In this document: piece by piece, positions 31,601-46,600 of the stretch
How the letters are laid out: every line of letters starts with the position of its first letter
How positions within the stretch are numbered: position 1 is the stretch's first letter
Source: Monarcha castaneiventris obscurior
Taxonomy: Eukaryota > Chordata > Aves > Passeriformes > Monarchidae
DNA length: 64,000 nt
Reading direction: 5' to 3'
Assembly (NCBI GenBank): GCA_026261815.1
Contig: JAMPIT010000230.1
Location: forward strand, 5,703,001 to 5,767,000
Program-made: the position numbers and the translations under genes
Notes under the pieces: model-generated
The model's input: the letters and a program-made list of their open reading frames with translations, nothing else
Database searches by the model: none
What the model was told of the DNA's origin: nothing

Positions 31601-34600
31601 CATTAACTTTTGCACTCCGTGTTACCTCAAATTTCAGATACCAAATCCCAAATTTTTCACAGGAACTAAGCATTAATTTCACAGTGACCAAGAAACTGCT
31701 CTGGACAATCAGTTTTCCTATTTTTTCATGTCACAGTCTCCTGTTTTAAGAAGTTTCAAATCTGACCTTCTTAATATACCCTGTAAAAAATGCTTAGCAT
31801 CTTTTTCTTTTTAGAAAGTATATTCTGCAGTTCATGTACGTAGATGTACGTTCAACAGCTCACGTTGGTGTAGAAATGAAGGCCATGGATACATGCTCTT
31901 TCCACTGAAAGTGATGGCAAATTAAATGCATACTATGGAAAATACAGCTACAGGTTCTTCTTTATTTTTTTTAATTCAATTAAACATCCTTTACTATGAT
32001 ATTACTTCCATTTCACTTACCCAGTGTCCTTGACATCACTGGCAAAGCAGAGCTCAGCACCAAGATTGAGACACAGTTTCCAATTATCTGTTTGAAAATG
32101 ACAAACAGCATTTAAATAATAAATGGGATTGCTGAAGGGAACACAAAGAAAAACAGTGGTCAAGATAAAAAAGACGAATTCTTAAAAGGCACATTCTTCA
32201 AATTGAACCTAAAGCAATTTACAGTAACATATTGTTAGTCTTGCTGACTTCTGTCACTCCTCTCCACATGGTGTTAAACAAGACAAAGATGATCCAAGAA
32301 AAAATCAAATATGTATTCATGTGCTTTTAATCGAAGTGTTATGTATGCTCAGATTCAAAATAATTCAAAACTACTATGCTGCAAAGCATCAACTGTTTAC
32401 TTACTTCCTGTGACTGTTTTATAAAAGAACAATTCCATGGGCTTAGAATAGATGACTGATATATCAGCTTAAGCCTTGGATGTAACTGCTTGCAGGATTA
32501 GCATTATTTAAAAAATTACAACAAAGAGCTTCCTTTCAATTCAATGCCTGTTGTCTACTTTAAATAGTATGAAAAAATTCACAGCTGTTAGATTTTACTC
32601 TTGTTCTTCTAAAGCCTTTAAAAAGAGTAATTGAAACTTTCTTTCAAAGGAGATCATTCTCTTCAGGTCTAGTTCTATCAGAAGCCAAAAGAGAAAAAAA
32701 AAAGAAAACTTGCAAGTAGGTAGACATTTGTACATTCACTATTTATTTCTACACTATTCCTGGTGTACTGTAAACAATCAATAGGAAATATTAAGAACAT
32801 TCCAACTCTCTAGTACTTATTACTCTAATCATTCTGTGTGCATACCTACTTTCTCACTTCCAACATTTTGTAGTAAAAATATCTTCATCCATTACTTAAA
32901 AAAAAAACCCAAAAAAACCAGAAACAATGAAACATACTGAAAAAATAATTAAATTCAATATTTGTTCCTTGGTTACTGATCACTTCCCCTTGCCAGCTGT
33001 GGGAATATTTTGCCAAAAACCTGGGCAAGTTCCTCTGAATTAGGTAACAGCATTGGTTATTCTAAAGCCAGTGCTAAATTGTAGAAAGTTAAATTAGCTT
33101 CAGATTGCAAAATGTGGCTGAATAGCCCGCCTCAGTCTTAGTTTCATTATTCAAATTTGAATTACTTTGTCTGTATTACTTCTAGCAACCACGTTTTTCA
33201 GATCTCAAACAAGCTCCCTGAAGTACAGTTAACACAATTAAAGTTACTCATTAGCAATAAGTTTCCTTTGAAGAAAGTTCTTTCACTTGCTTTTCTATAG
33301 CCAGTTAACAAGCTCTGCCATTCCTGGCTTTTTACAAGTGAATGGATGCCATCCAAACTAAACAGAGCACATCCTTTTTCCCACTCATTCAGCATTTTGA
33401 AAATCTTCCAGTTTGTGTTTACGCAGCTTACAAACAAATACTGATCACTGCAAATGAGCCATTCAGGGCAATTACTAAGAAAGTCAGTTTGTCTTGGGTG
33501 GCAAGAAAGACAGGAGGGGGCCATCCCCATCCCAGACTGCACCTTACCTTTGTCATAGTTGTGTCATCCTTCCTGGGAGTGAAATTCTCAAAAAAACGAA
33601 GACTGTAGAAGCCGACGACAGAAGATACCATAAGATAGCTGTGAGAATCAAGGAAAAAGGAACCTCCAAGGAATGCATGTTTCATTCAAGTTCTCAGCAG
33701 CCTCCTAAAAGTCTTAAGAACTAAAGAAAAAAAAAACAAAAACACTTCAAGTGTTTGAGAAGGACTGACCTATCTCTTTCTTCTTTCCAGGCAAGTGCCT
33801 TAGTGTATTACCAGTGTCCCAGAAAATGGGAGAGAATACTTGTTAACAGACAGAATTCTTACAGAAAGGATACAAAATCAAAATGATTTCAAGTGCCGCT
33901 CCCACAAAGCCGAAGGTGGATAAGGAGGCATTTCCTATTCCAGGCCCCTACAAGGAAAAAGCCACTTTGCATAATTCAGTAAGATACATGAGACAGTTCA
34001 CAAAGTTACCTTCTACCAAGAACAAAACATGTAACATCTTACATGAAATACAGCCTTTTCTCATGTCAGTGTTCAGGGGCATTCTGATGTCCTACCCTCA
34101 AAGTCCCCCCACCCCATGCAATGGCATCAGCAGCTTTCAAACTGCAGTGAGATGCATTGCTAAAACAGAACTGCAAACTCCAGATTACTGATCGGTTTTA
34201 CTGCATCACTGTATCCACATAAAGCTTCTGCACTATTTTAGCAAGAACTCACTACAATATGACATAATAAACGTTTGTGTGGGCAGAGGAATGAAACTAG
34301 AAACAAAGTCAAGGTCAAGGCTCGTTAGTTTCCATGTTATTAAAGCCAAAGTTCACACTTGCACTTCTGCAAGGCCCCCAAAGCTTTACTAAAGTTATAA
34401 AAGTCGTAACAGAAATTTACTTTACCCCTGATCCCTTTGGCATTGCAGTCTCGTCAACCAACAGGTAAAGAATGTTGAGAGCAACTAAGAGAACTGAAAT
34501 GGACTATAAAAAAGTAGAAACAGTCTTGTTATTGAAAAGTATTCCACATTTTTAAAATCTACTCATTTATGCTCACCAGACTCCATAACATCAAGTTTTT

Positions 34601-37600
34601 TTTTAAATGGTCAAGAAAAGAGTATCAAGATTGTTGCTTAAACACACATCCCTCAAAAAATTTAAAACTATTCCCTCAAATGACCAAAGACCTCTTCATA
34701 CTTTTTGTTGGAGAAAAAAAAGAAATTTCTTACTGTCTCAGTCAGTAGCAGTATCATGACAGCTGGATAGACTAAATTCCTTTCCCAAGCAGAAGCTTTT
34801 TTCCTCCGTTCTGTTCAGAAGAGAAAAATCAGAAGCTTAATACCATAGATCACCTTAGAATAAAACAAGTAAGAATCATTCAGCTATCTATAAGCTCATT
34901 ATAAATATAAGTAACAACAGTAACCTGATCTGGAACAAACATCAACCAGCTAATAAGAACATCCACTCTATAAAGCTGTACAAAGCAATGGCAAAAACAT
35001 GAAACCTCTCTAGAGAAAGGCTGGCGAGACAGAGACAAGCAGATTTTTCTTAAAGGCATGTTTCACCATAACTTTTTTCTTCCCCTAGCACACAGCAGTT
35101 CCACAAAGTTTAAAATCTGCTGAATTTAAAAGTACATTGTTTATATGTAAATTTTAGCATGACCTAAAGGGACAGAACAGCATTTCAGATATTTAAATAG
35201 TATTTTCCTCTTGTAAGGCAAGAAAGACAAAACTAACTTCACTGGACATCATTGGCAGATGATGTTTTTAGAAAAAAAAAAACAAAAATCAACAATTTGA
35301 ATTTTATAGAAATAATTCAAACACAAGAAGGAAAGTAATGCCAAAATATTATTCATAAGCATATCATACATTAAGAGCTCCATGCAAAAAAGTCAAGTGT
35401 TACAATTTCTCTAAAATAATGTTAAAAATAAGATCCAAATCCAACTCCCTACTTTAATTTTTTTGTTGGAGGGATGCAATGATTCCATGTAATGTATTTG
35501 CAAAAGCACAGATTTGGTTAAGAACAAACTGGAATCAATCAAGCAACTGCTCCAAACTAAACACAGCACCTTTAAGGTCATTTAGTAAACTACAATCTAC
35601 ATGAAACACTAGAAAGTTCATTACCTAGGTTTGTTTTCTTGCTTTTCACTTTTTCAAGCTCACGTTCCAACTCTACTGTCTGGTATTCCACTGTGGAAGA
35701 CACACCTTTTAAAACAGAAAACATTATTTTCTTTTGGATGTGACTGACTATAGCACTGTAAGGCACAGAGTGACAATTCAGATTTAGGAAGCATCACATT
35801 AGCACTTGTGACTTCAAACTGCAGGTGTTTCTTTGAGACTCCAAACACTTTTCAAAAACAGAAGCATCTAACCAGAAGAGCTCAGCACAGAGGTTTCAGT
35901 GCCATCTCCTGTGATCCTAGCCTGTTTTGCTGATGCCTTAACACAAGTCCAATGACCACAGTGTGACAGAATGTCTCAAATGCCTCATTCTTGTATCCCT
36001 ATATGATTCTTGCACCAAGATGTAAAGAATCCCTGGATGCCCTTCAGGAGCATTGTTATTTAGCAACTCAAAGGCCTCCGAACAGAGCTCCAGATTCAGC
36101 TTCTGCCCCTCCCTCCCTCCCTTTCTTCAGCAAGCTCAGTTTCCATACTGTTGACCTGCTTGCTGATGGATCTTCTGCTCATACCAGTTTGCCTGCTCCA
36201 TCCCTCTATGCCACAATCAGATATTCCCAACTACCCATGAGACCATCTTCTTCCACTTTCCAGTTTACAACATACATGTGTCACTGTTGTGCAACTCCTC
36301 ATTCTTTCTCCTCTACACCAGCTGAACCCTGACAGCCATAACAGTAATTCCCTTCTTCCTACTAATTTTCTGCCTAAAAGTTGCTCAGCAACTTTTCTTC
36401 CTATCCCTGTACAGCCTTGAGGAAACCCAGCCCATTTTTTCTCTCCATCCTTTTTCTCTTCAACCTTCCATTCTCTTCCAACCACTCCTCTTTCCCAGTG
36501 CAAGCATACTGTGGTTTCCCTCCTTGATGCCAGCTCCTCTACAAACCCTGCAAAGTGTTCAGGCACTGACACAGCTCTGCAATGCTGACTAGAGATCTGC
36601 TGTCTCAGTTCCCATCTCATTATTTCTGCTTTAGCTTTCAGTCTCTGCAATCACAACATGGAAATATTCTGCCTGGGATAAGTTAAAAACACTCTCCACT
36701 CACCTTTGTTCAGAAATAAAAGGGATGAAAGTGGGGCAATCTCACCTGAAAATAAGTTAGGGGCTCATATTTTTCCTGTCTTTTCCAGGGCAATTGCACT
36801 CTGCAATATCACACCGTGGCAGTGACAGTTCAAGGTCTTAAACCCAAAGTCCTCTCTGTTACTGTTTTGCTGATTTACACTCACACCCCTCACCTGTTGG
36901 CCATTCCCTACTCTCAGCCCCACCTTTGGCTGCAGGCTAACCTGTAGGAGCACCATGCTCCACGTACCTTTTTTTAACACTCTCTAATACATTTACATGA
37001 GATTGATATTCTTGTCCAGGCTTTTATCTCATCTCTCGATCACCTGCCTACAAAATCTAAACAGCACTTAGGCTGCTGGCACAGCAACACTACTTTGTAG
37101 TCCAGTCTCATTATTTCCTTATTTTCTGTTGTCTGCGCATCCATCCAGTAATCTTAATACAAGAATAAAGGTGACTCTTTTTATTGCAGACTATTAAATA
37201 CTGATTTGTTCAATGCAGTCAAATCGTCAGTGAAACATCCAACTGTTTAAATGTTTAACTGAATTAACTGAATGTTTCTTTCATACACATTTTTGCACAT
37301 AACATGTAACTTCTGTGCTATGTCTAAACATTTATCTTGGATATCAGTGACATAATGAGCATGGGGTAGTATTTGCAGGGCTTCAAATATATAAATATCT
37401 CTAATCTCAGAGCTATCCAGTAAGACCTATAGACACTTCCATTACAACATCTTATCACTTGAAGTGCCTGAAATACAAATGTGAGTTTAATTTCTCAGTG
37501 TTTTTTAAAAAATTAATCATAATTCCCCAGTTTTCAGAAGAAGTCTTTAAAAAAAAATCCAAAAACCCAAGCTAATTATCACTATAACAATAAGCGTTTG

Positions 37601-40600
37601 TGATGATGTATTCCACCCCAAAAAAGCCTAAAACATCTGTTTTATGGAATGACTAATTACTGTGAGGTGGGAAAAAAGATAGCTATAGAGCTCAATGGGA
37701 AAAGAACTTTCATGGAAGCAGTTGAACAAGAAGGAAAATTCAAGTCAGCATCTGACATTTTCTTCTTCTCTGTAACTGATTTAGGGGTCTCTGAGGAAAA
37801 GCTCAATTCAATATATATGTTGTTTTCTTCCCTCAATATAAAAATCCAGAGCTCAAAACACTGATTTCTTGGGAATCTATCCAACAAATCAGTGTAATCA
37901 AGTAGGTCCCTAAGAGAAAGGTCAGTAGAAATTCTGAATCATATCTAAGTGTTGTTGTAGTTCCTCCTTAAAAATAGTTGCAAACAACAGGTTGCTATAC
38001 AAAAGGATATTTTATGAGAGAGGCAAAGTTTCAGATCAGTCAAAAGAGTATTTGAAAAGGATGCAGCTAAATTCTTAAAAGCTCTCTAACATTAGCTTTA
38101 TTTCAAACACGCACAAAGTTCAATGTCAGCGCTGTCTAGCCAATAAATCAAATTGGTAGACAAGACTTGTTTGGACTAGCAATGAAAAGTTAGAAGGGAT
38201 TCTCCAAGAAAGCCACAAAGCAGCTCATTTAAGGTCAATTTAACGGTATTATTCTGTTTTTCTTCCAGCCCCGACATAAGATTTCAGTACCTCAAAGGAA
38301 ATTGTAAGAGTATCTATTTGCATTCCCCCAAGGTGATTGGCAGTTCACCACCAATTAGTTCAAAATTACACTGTTACTAGTGTGCAATAAAAACAACACC
38401 TTTCATCTTTCTTACATAGGTAAGGATACCTTCAGAGCCAATAACTTTGATCAAGTAAGTATTTTTGATCCTACCCCACCCGTCTCTTTGGATTCAGGAA
38501 AACTAATAGCTGAAGGCAACTTTTTTCTTTTAATATAAAAAAGTCCCAGCTTTATTCTTCGACTGTAGGAGTGATGGGGGTACTGAAATATAATACACTG
38601 GAAACAAACATTTTCCCAAAGCCCAGTATCTCTTCAATAGATAAAAATACTAGGGTAGATAACACAATCAAATTTTCCCCTCCCTCCTACTCCGATTTTC
38701 AGTTAGACACTGCAGACACCTGAGGAGGAAGAAAATTAGTTCCCACAAAGAAGATCTACAGTTTCACAGATAGATTTATTTTCAAACATGAAGAGCTTTA
38801 CAATCATCAAGTATCACTTAAGCCTCTGCTCTGGTCCTCTTCATTTTAATAAAAACTCAACTCTTTAGTTATACATATAAATGAAGTATGTATTTCAGAG
38901 CACCTTCCTGCAAACCTGCCCAGCAGGGCTACTTCAGCACATGGATTTCCATCACCACCACTGTGGAAGAGTTGCAATGGCCATGGCAGAGGAAGTGTGC
39001 AGGTGAATGTATCTGCTGTGACACAGCAACAAAGAAAATCTGTACGCTAAAACCCAGATTATGGCCTCTAACATCACAGCACATTTACTGATGTAATTAG
39101 CACCATCCCCATTTATACACATTTTTTAAAATGCAATAAACATGGTAAGCATGACCCTTCATAGTTCTGGCAATAACAATGTCTATTTTTCTGGCATAAT
39201 TTCTATGTATTAGAAAGACTTCTGGAAGAGAAGATGAAGCTTTCCATGCTTGTCATATTGAGAACCACGCTAAAATTTACTTAAGTAACTACTCACAAAA
39301 ATCCTGCAGAGTATCTTCTTGCACATATAACATCTTGCTCCAACTACATGCAAGTTCAGATTTTCATTTACTTGTCAGCTTAAGTTCATTAATTTTCTCT
39401 GTACACCAAACTAGGGGTTTTCAAACATTCCTTTCAATGGGGGTGTCAATGCCATTCCCTCAGCATTGGAAACAGAGGGAATTCAGTTCCTGTCCTGTCT
39501 CAGGACATTTAAGCCCTATGTCTTTCACTGCTCAAGAGCAGGCTGGTGAGTGGTCCATGGAATATGGGTGGGCTGCAGTTCCACTTTTCATACCAAGCCA
39601 TGCGCTGAAAGAGAATCCAGTCTCTTGGCTGGTGGTTAGGGGAGCCCCCTGCACACATCCTAAATCCATATCCAGTTAGTAGACACTCACAAACAGCCTA
39701 GGTCCATCCCACAAGTGATATTAAACTGAAACACAAGCAACTGTTGAGAGATTTCTGCAAGAAACAGAGCAGCCAAGCAGCACCTAAAGAATCACATTCC
39801 CCATCTGAGTAGCAGACCCCTCTCTGCTTCCAATAGATTCCTGAATAACTCTCGGGTCATTTCTCTGTGTTGTACACAAGCAGAATCACCATGACAACAT
39901 AAAATATTCAGTTACAAATATTTTACAGATCCCAGCTAACATCAAACACATGGAATGATTATAATTACCCCATCACAGCTTCAAAGCTGCACGCACCTTT
40001 TTGTGTGCCTGTGTGTGAATGCACATCCATATGGGTGTCACTATAAACACCTGAGCCTTTAACACTGAAAAGGTAAATGCTACTTTTAAACTGAAATTAT
40101 GGCTGATTTCAGCACAAAGAAGTCACTACTTCTCCACAAATTAGTCACTACTCCTCCACAAATTTTAAACACTGGAATAAAGATGACCATCATGATCTCT
40201 GCTATCAAAGGTACTTCCCCTGACCAAGCAACTTCGAAAGGAGACTTAATGAGACCTCAGAGAAGAAAAGATTGAGATATATGATAGAAGACTGAAAAGT
40301 AGGAGAGAAAAAGCAGGAAATTAAAAACAATAATGCTAAAAAAAGTCGAAAGACAGCAGAACAATGGATGTGTCACGAGATGAACACTCCTTGATTTTCA
40401 AAACTGCAGTAATTGTATAAATTGTGGATGGATGGCTTATCCATGCACTTAAAAGCAGGACAGTAGATTTGTACAACATGCTTTCCAGGTTTATAGAACC
40501 AATACTTTTGCCATAATTGGTGCCTGCCATGTTGCAACACTCCTTTCTACTCTAAGCCAAAGCTTCATACTGTTTTTTAAATACTTCATAACAGAAACAC

Positions 40601-43600
40601 CTTATTAAGAAATGCAAAATTCTAAGATTAAATACTGTAAAAAACATTTTTGTAATTATTCCTTTTCATTACTTATTAATAGAATTTTTTAAATTATTAA
40701 ATTCATCAAGTAACTCCTAGAATACAAAGGAGTGCTCTGATTTTTAATGTATTACTACCTAAGATTTTAAATAACAATCAACTGAAACACAAAAAATCCT
40801 CCAAATTAAAAACAAAACTCATATTGCAGGAAGTCAAGCCTCTTGCTAACTGTTCATTGTCCTTCAAACAAGGCTGAAACAGAGTCATTTACCAATCCAA
40901 GCTATTTTGCACTAAGGATGGTGGGTCTGGACAACTACTCAATTGCTCTCTCAGGCTCAGAACATTCCCACATTAGAGAGCTGATGAACAACAAAACCAA
41001 AGCAAACCATGCACAAAGAGCCAATCTTGGAAAACCCAGCAAGGAGATGTACACCTTTAACATTTGTTACAGGCTAAGATATTGAAATTTTCTGTTTTGA
41101 GAGAGGAGACTGCACAACAGTGAGACCAATACTCCTGACCAGAACCACTCTACTCTAAATACTTAATCTGAAGCACTGTCATTACAGGTAAAACATACAT
41201 ACCATTAAGCTTCCTCTGAATTGCTTCTTCCTCTAAAGTGATGATATACATCTGCTCATCTAGGTCTTCCAGGATCTGTATTTGGAAATAGAAACATGAA
41301 CCGAGTACCAGAGACACTTGTTTTCCTGATTGCTCTTCACTTTGCTCCAGTAAGATGTTCTTTAAATACACAGTCTACAACTTTACAATACTGACACAAA
41401 TAAGAACTTCACAGAAGATTATTCCATTCTGTTACACAGCTGTATCTTTACTGTAAGCAAAGTTACTGTTAAGTTTTTATTTCAAGTTAAGGCTTTTATG
41501 TGCAGTTTCAATCTGAAGAGACAGAACAGTATGTCTGACCTATATTCAAATCTCATCAACCTTCACACTCAATTTAACAAAAATAACTACAGATTTTGAA
41601 AAAATATATTAAAAGCAATTTTTCACATAAGCCAGTATTTCATGCAAATATAAATTGCTATTGGAAGCTAAAACCAAATGAATGAAGTCTGTCTATCTCA
41701 GCTATCAGGCGCTTTGAGACTAAAGCTGACAGATAAGAAAAGTAGTACATATTGTCTTTGTATTTCCAGGGTTGAAATGACTAATGACAAGGAATGCAAG
41801 ATCTAAGTGAACCCAAATTTCAGTAAATACAAACTAGGACATGTGACACCCAAGTCACTAGAGCACTTGTACATGGTACAAACTTCTCCCTTCCCTCACA
41901 GCATTCAGAACATGAACCAAAGAGAACCTGTATATAATAAGCTCTTAAAAATGACAACTAACCACATTTCACCCATCTATTTGTACCCCCAAGTTGCCTT
42001 CTTGCTATCCAGACTTTGTTTGCTCTTGTATTCTTTTCTCCTGAACTCAGAATATGCCCACACTTTTCAGGCACTGGTAAAACACAGCGGGAAATACTGG
42101 CAATAAATAACACTAGCAGCATTGACATAAATTGAAAAATCAGAGGAAGTCTGTATTACTACAAGAAAAACTTTGGAAAAAAACAGGCTTTTGTGCTATA
42201 TGAAAAACGTGAAACAAGTACATAAATAATGGTTATAGAAACCCTGATGAACTGAAGAGCTCTGTAGAAGTGTAAGCATTCTAGAAGAAAGTACCCAAAT
42301 ACCATTCTACCTTCTCACAGGTAGCACAGGAGGACAGAACTGTGTAGCACTTACTGTCGGCTTCACCAGCAACTGACCCATTACTGTAAACATCCGTGAG
42401 AGCCCCACTGGCGTGCACACTGCAGGGGAAGGAAGAGCAAGCAAAACAGTCATTTGTAAGTCAAAGACCAGTTTTTTATTTGGATGCTCAGTGTGCTAGT
42501 CCACATATAACCATTTTTTGGTTTTGAAAAGAACTGCAAGAGCTTAAAGCTCCAACATGAACTTTTAAGTACATTGCCATCACATAAATTTTCAACAAGA
42601 CAAGCATCTCTCCCCTCCAAGAGCTTAACTGTGATTTTTTTTTTTGTCAACAAGGAACACCATATAATCAGATATCTTAAACTTGCTCAACTAATTAATT
42701 ATTTATGCAAAGTATGTGGCACCAGAGGCTATGTCTTCACTAGTAAATTCAGCAGTGCCAGGATACATTCCTGGGCTTTAAGACTGGATTGCCTACACCA
42801 GTAAATTGTTAGAACTATTCCTGGCATGATTCGCCCTGGGCCAGTTAACACTTTGCCAAATGATTCTCAGTGCAGTTCTGAAGTTCAGGCAGCCCAGGGA
42901 CCATTATCATGAGACAAAATGCACAGACACCTGCCAACTGCAATATCTGGGATGGAATGACACTGGCTGGCCACAGCACTGGAGAACATCTCGGGCATGT
43001 TTCATCTTTTAGCACAGGTGTAGCTGCAAGGCCAAGAGATCCTGAAGCTGCTTTGTTCTGAAATTTATCCTTCAACTTCATTGATAGTAGGCTCAGGTAC
43101 CAGACTTTAGGTTATTTTCCAGGAAATAACAGGCCCTTTTGGATCCTAGCCTGTGATGGTTTTCAGGAATGATGCATGTATGCTTCTTGGTAAAAAGGCT
43201 CAACAGTGATAATAGAAAATTATTAGTAGAAAACAACAGTTTAGGGGAAACAGCCTTCAAATGTGTAGGAGATGAAGGAATTTATAACTACATGGATGAG
43301 AATGTACAATTATAGTTTCCATTATAATAAAACACTGTTGCCAAAAAAAGGAGACACAATTTTATTGTGAGAATTGCATTTATTTTTATTAACTAGTGTT
43401 TCACCGTAGCTACTACGTATTACAGAAAAAATACAAGAGTATTCAAAAATCAAACTTAAGCTAGTCTGCCTTTACTGCAGAAGAATCCTGCAGGAAAAGG
43501 AGAAAAGAAAAAGGAAGTGATGCTCCAAATCACCACGGCCATAGGCTTTACTCAAACACTGCTTCAGCAATTAAAGCAACTGAAGATCTAAAGAAGCTCT

Positions 43601-46600
43601 ACCCAGCAGCTGCCCCACTGCTGTATACTGCCCTTTCAGTTATACAGATCTAACAGCTAGGAGGGCCTTCACCTCAGTGATTTGCTTGTTTAAGTTACAC
43701 ATTTCCAAAACCTGGCATTTAGTCGCAATAATTTTGGTGACCTGGTTTACAACAGCCCCAGAACAGAGGCTGCATTTTCAGCTCTGCTGAAGCAAAGTGC
43801 AAGGCAGATTTGAAGTTTTGTAAACCAACTTCCCATTAAAGTGTTCAGCACCTCTGGAAATCCCACTCTGGAACAGCCTGCACAAGAATTTGAGAAGCAC
43901 ATTGTTTAATTCTCCCACCTTCCTCCAAAGTGGATTTGAGAATCTGCACATACAGGGAACCTAAGGAGACTCACCGAGGTCTCTTTCATAGACAGATCAG
44001 TTTAAAGAACATTACAAATTATCATTCCCCACTTTTTCTCCACAGTGACAGCCCCATGTAAGCTTTGAACCTGTCAAGCCTGGAGAACAGATGAAACCGT
44101 AATAGTCTAGAAAGGGAGACATTCTGTCCCTCTCAGTAATGTTCTAGAAATTACTCAAGGAGAGAGCTGAGATTCTAAGTGGGATTTGGAGCCTTCCAAA
44201 TGTTTCTTATTCCCCTAAACATGCATGACTGAACTCTGGTTAGGACCAGTTGGTGTAAGGTTGGTTTTTTACCACATTTGTTTCAAATGCAGTTGTGTAA
44301 CTGACCTGCAGACTGGCCAGAGACCAGCTGTGTGATTATGAAAGCTGACTGCACTGTCCTCCAACCCCTGCCTATCCAGCAACATTTTCAATTACAAAAG
44401 GAAGAATGGTAGTTTACTGAATATAGGACAAAATGTTCCAAAATAGTTGTCTCACCATACTACTGACTTCCTGCAGACATTTCATTTAAAAATTGTGCTT
44501 TTCTTTGCAGAATGGAGAAATTCAACTATTTTTCAATGACCCGCTTTAACAAGCTAGAAGTTGGAATTGTTTTGGGTGAGGTGTAAAGTTTCTCAAAAAT
44601 TGAAAATGTAAGGTACCATTTATTTAAAATTCAGAACCCAAACCTAAAAAATTCACATCTAAATTTAATCAGAAAAAGAAAATCCCACTTGACTTTCACA
44701 ATCAAAAAGTTTCCTTTAACCACAAAAAAAAAATTAAACAAAACACAAAAAAAACCTCCACCCCAAAATCATTCATCTTTTGGAATAATGAGGAAAATAC
44801 TTACACAAAAGCAACAAACATCCCATCAGTGATATACAGGAATATAAATACGGGAGGTAGAATTCCCAGAGGTCTGTAAGGAAAACATTGAGCACAGCTT
44901 TAGCTTATTACAAACAGGCTACTTATGTCACAGAATTTAACATAAAAAATGGTGCTGAGTGAATTAATACACCTTCTTCACAACCTGTGCAACACTCACA
45001 TAGCATGTACTAGAAATACTTTTAACTGGAAACACATATTTCTGTATTTACAATGGAACTGGTGTGAAGGTTCTTTTGCATTCCATACCATATAAAGACT
45101 CCATACTGGCAGCATCATTGTCTATGAGTGCTGAAGCCACCCATACAATTCCAAGGATAAGCAGTGCAAGAAGAATGAGCATTACAAGGGTTTCCAAAAT
45201 CCGTGCTCTGATGCCCTGTGGGCAGAAGAGGGGAGAGGGAGGATAAAACACAGCCACAAAGTTTGAATCAGGTATTTTCAAACATTTTTTAAATTACAAG
45301 CAAATGGCAGATCCTTCTTCCTAAATATAGACTCACATTTTATCATGTAGACAAAAGCATAACATGTAATGCACATTTAAAAGATAGTGCATAAAAAAAG
45401 GAAGTACTTATGTTTTTATAGTGCCCAGATTGCATTTTTCCCCTTAAACCCATAGAAAAACGTTTTAAATTGCATATGCCTTACAGTTCTCATTAATCTC
45501 ATTATTCCATAAAGTACTCTTTATACCACATGATTTTGTTCAAGCATTTTTAAAAGATGGATTACTTTTCTAATACTTTCAACAAAGAAAGTGGATTAGC
45601 AAATTTTTATCTATGATTCCAATCAAGGGAATGGAAAGCCAATTATGGCAAATAGCCAAATGGCCCGGCGAGCATTACACCCTGCGCAGGTACAATGCAG
45701 CAATTTCCTTACAATCCCTCCCGCAGCCGTCAGTCTGCGGAGCCCTCCAGCGCTCGGCTGCGGAACTGCTGCCCCCGGCTCCTGCTCAGGCACAGCTCCC
45801 ACCCTGCCCCGGCCACCGAGCACACTCAGATCTCACAGATCTCACTTCCACAGGGCCACACACCACGGCATCTGCTCGAGTCTGAAAATGTAACAACGCT
45901 CCAACAGCCCAGTGGTAGATTCGCAAATGTAAATATACCAAATAACACACAAAATCAGATTTACTTTTAACTGTGTTGCCATTGATTCAATTAATTTGAG
46001 CAACAGAGTGATTGGGATACTTTCTTCAGGCATCCAGGCCATTAAGGAACCATCAGACCGATATTCAAACATCAATTTTACTTTTATTTTTCTTTGTTTG
46101 TCAGTACACATCCACTCAATTTGTTTCTCACACCGGTTCACCCCAGCTTAGGGATATTTCACTGCAAAGACTACTTGGTAGTTAAAAGCAGAAAACGTGT
46201 TTTACTTTATTATTTTTTCTATTTTTATAACCTCTTCCCTCACTGCTTAAATAGGGGATTACTTAAGGGTAATCTTTATATGGCATTTACCCTGAAAATT
46301 ATGCTTGCTACATAATCACTGCATCCAGCCATGAACGAGGACCTCAGGCATCCTAACCACAGGCACTGATCTCCTGTAGCACACCAGTTCCTCTCCCCTA
46401 CCAGACCTCTGCACAACAGTAAGGTTATCACTGACAACTCCATTCTGCTGAGGCAGAACAATTTTTATATTGCACAGCACACACATACTAGGACTCACAC
46501 TCTGATGATCATTTAAAAATAGTGAAATAATAATATTTTTAAGAACTTTGGTGAAGTGACTAGATAAAAATATTCTGTCATAGACACTTAATGAACACTT

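Noticed and set aside
36231..36650. 139-residue open frame on the minus strand in intron 9
   Set aside because: It comes from the purine-rich composition of that strand, which is poor in stops. No known motif. Reported only as a compositional anomaly.
45623..45823. Open frame on the minus strand across the CpG-rich patch
   Set aside because: No homology recognised. GC-rich sequence lacks stops by composition. Not called as a gene.
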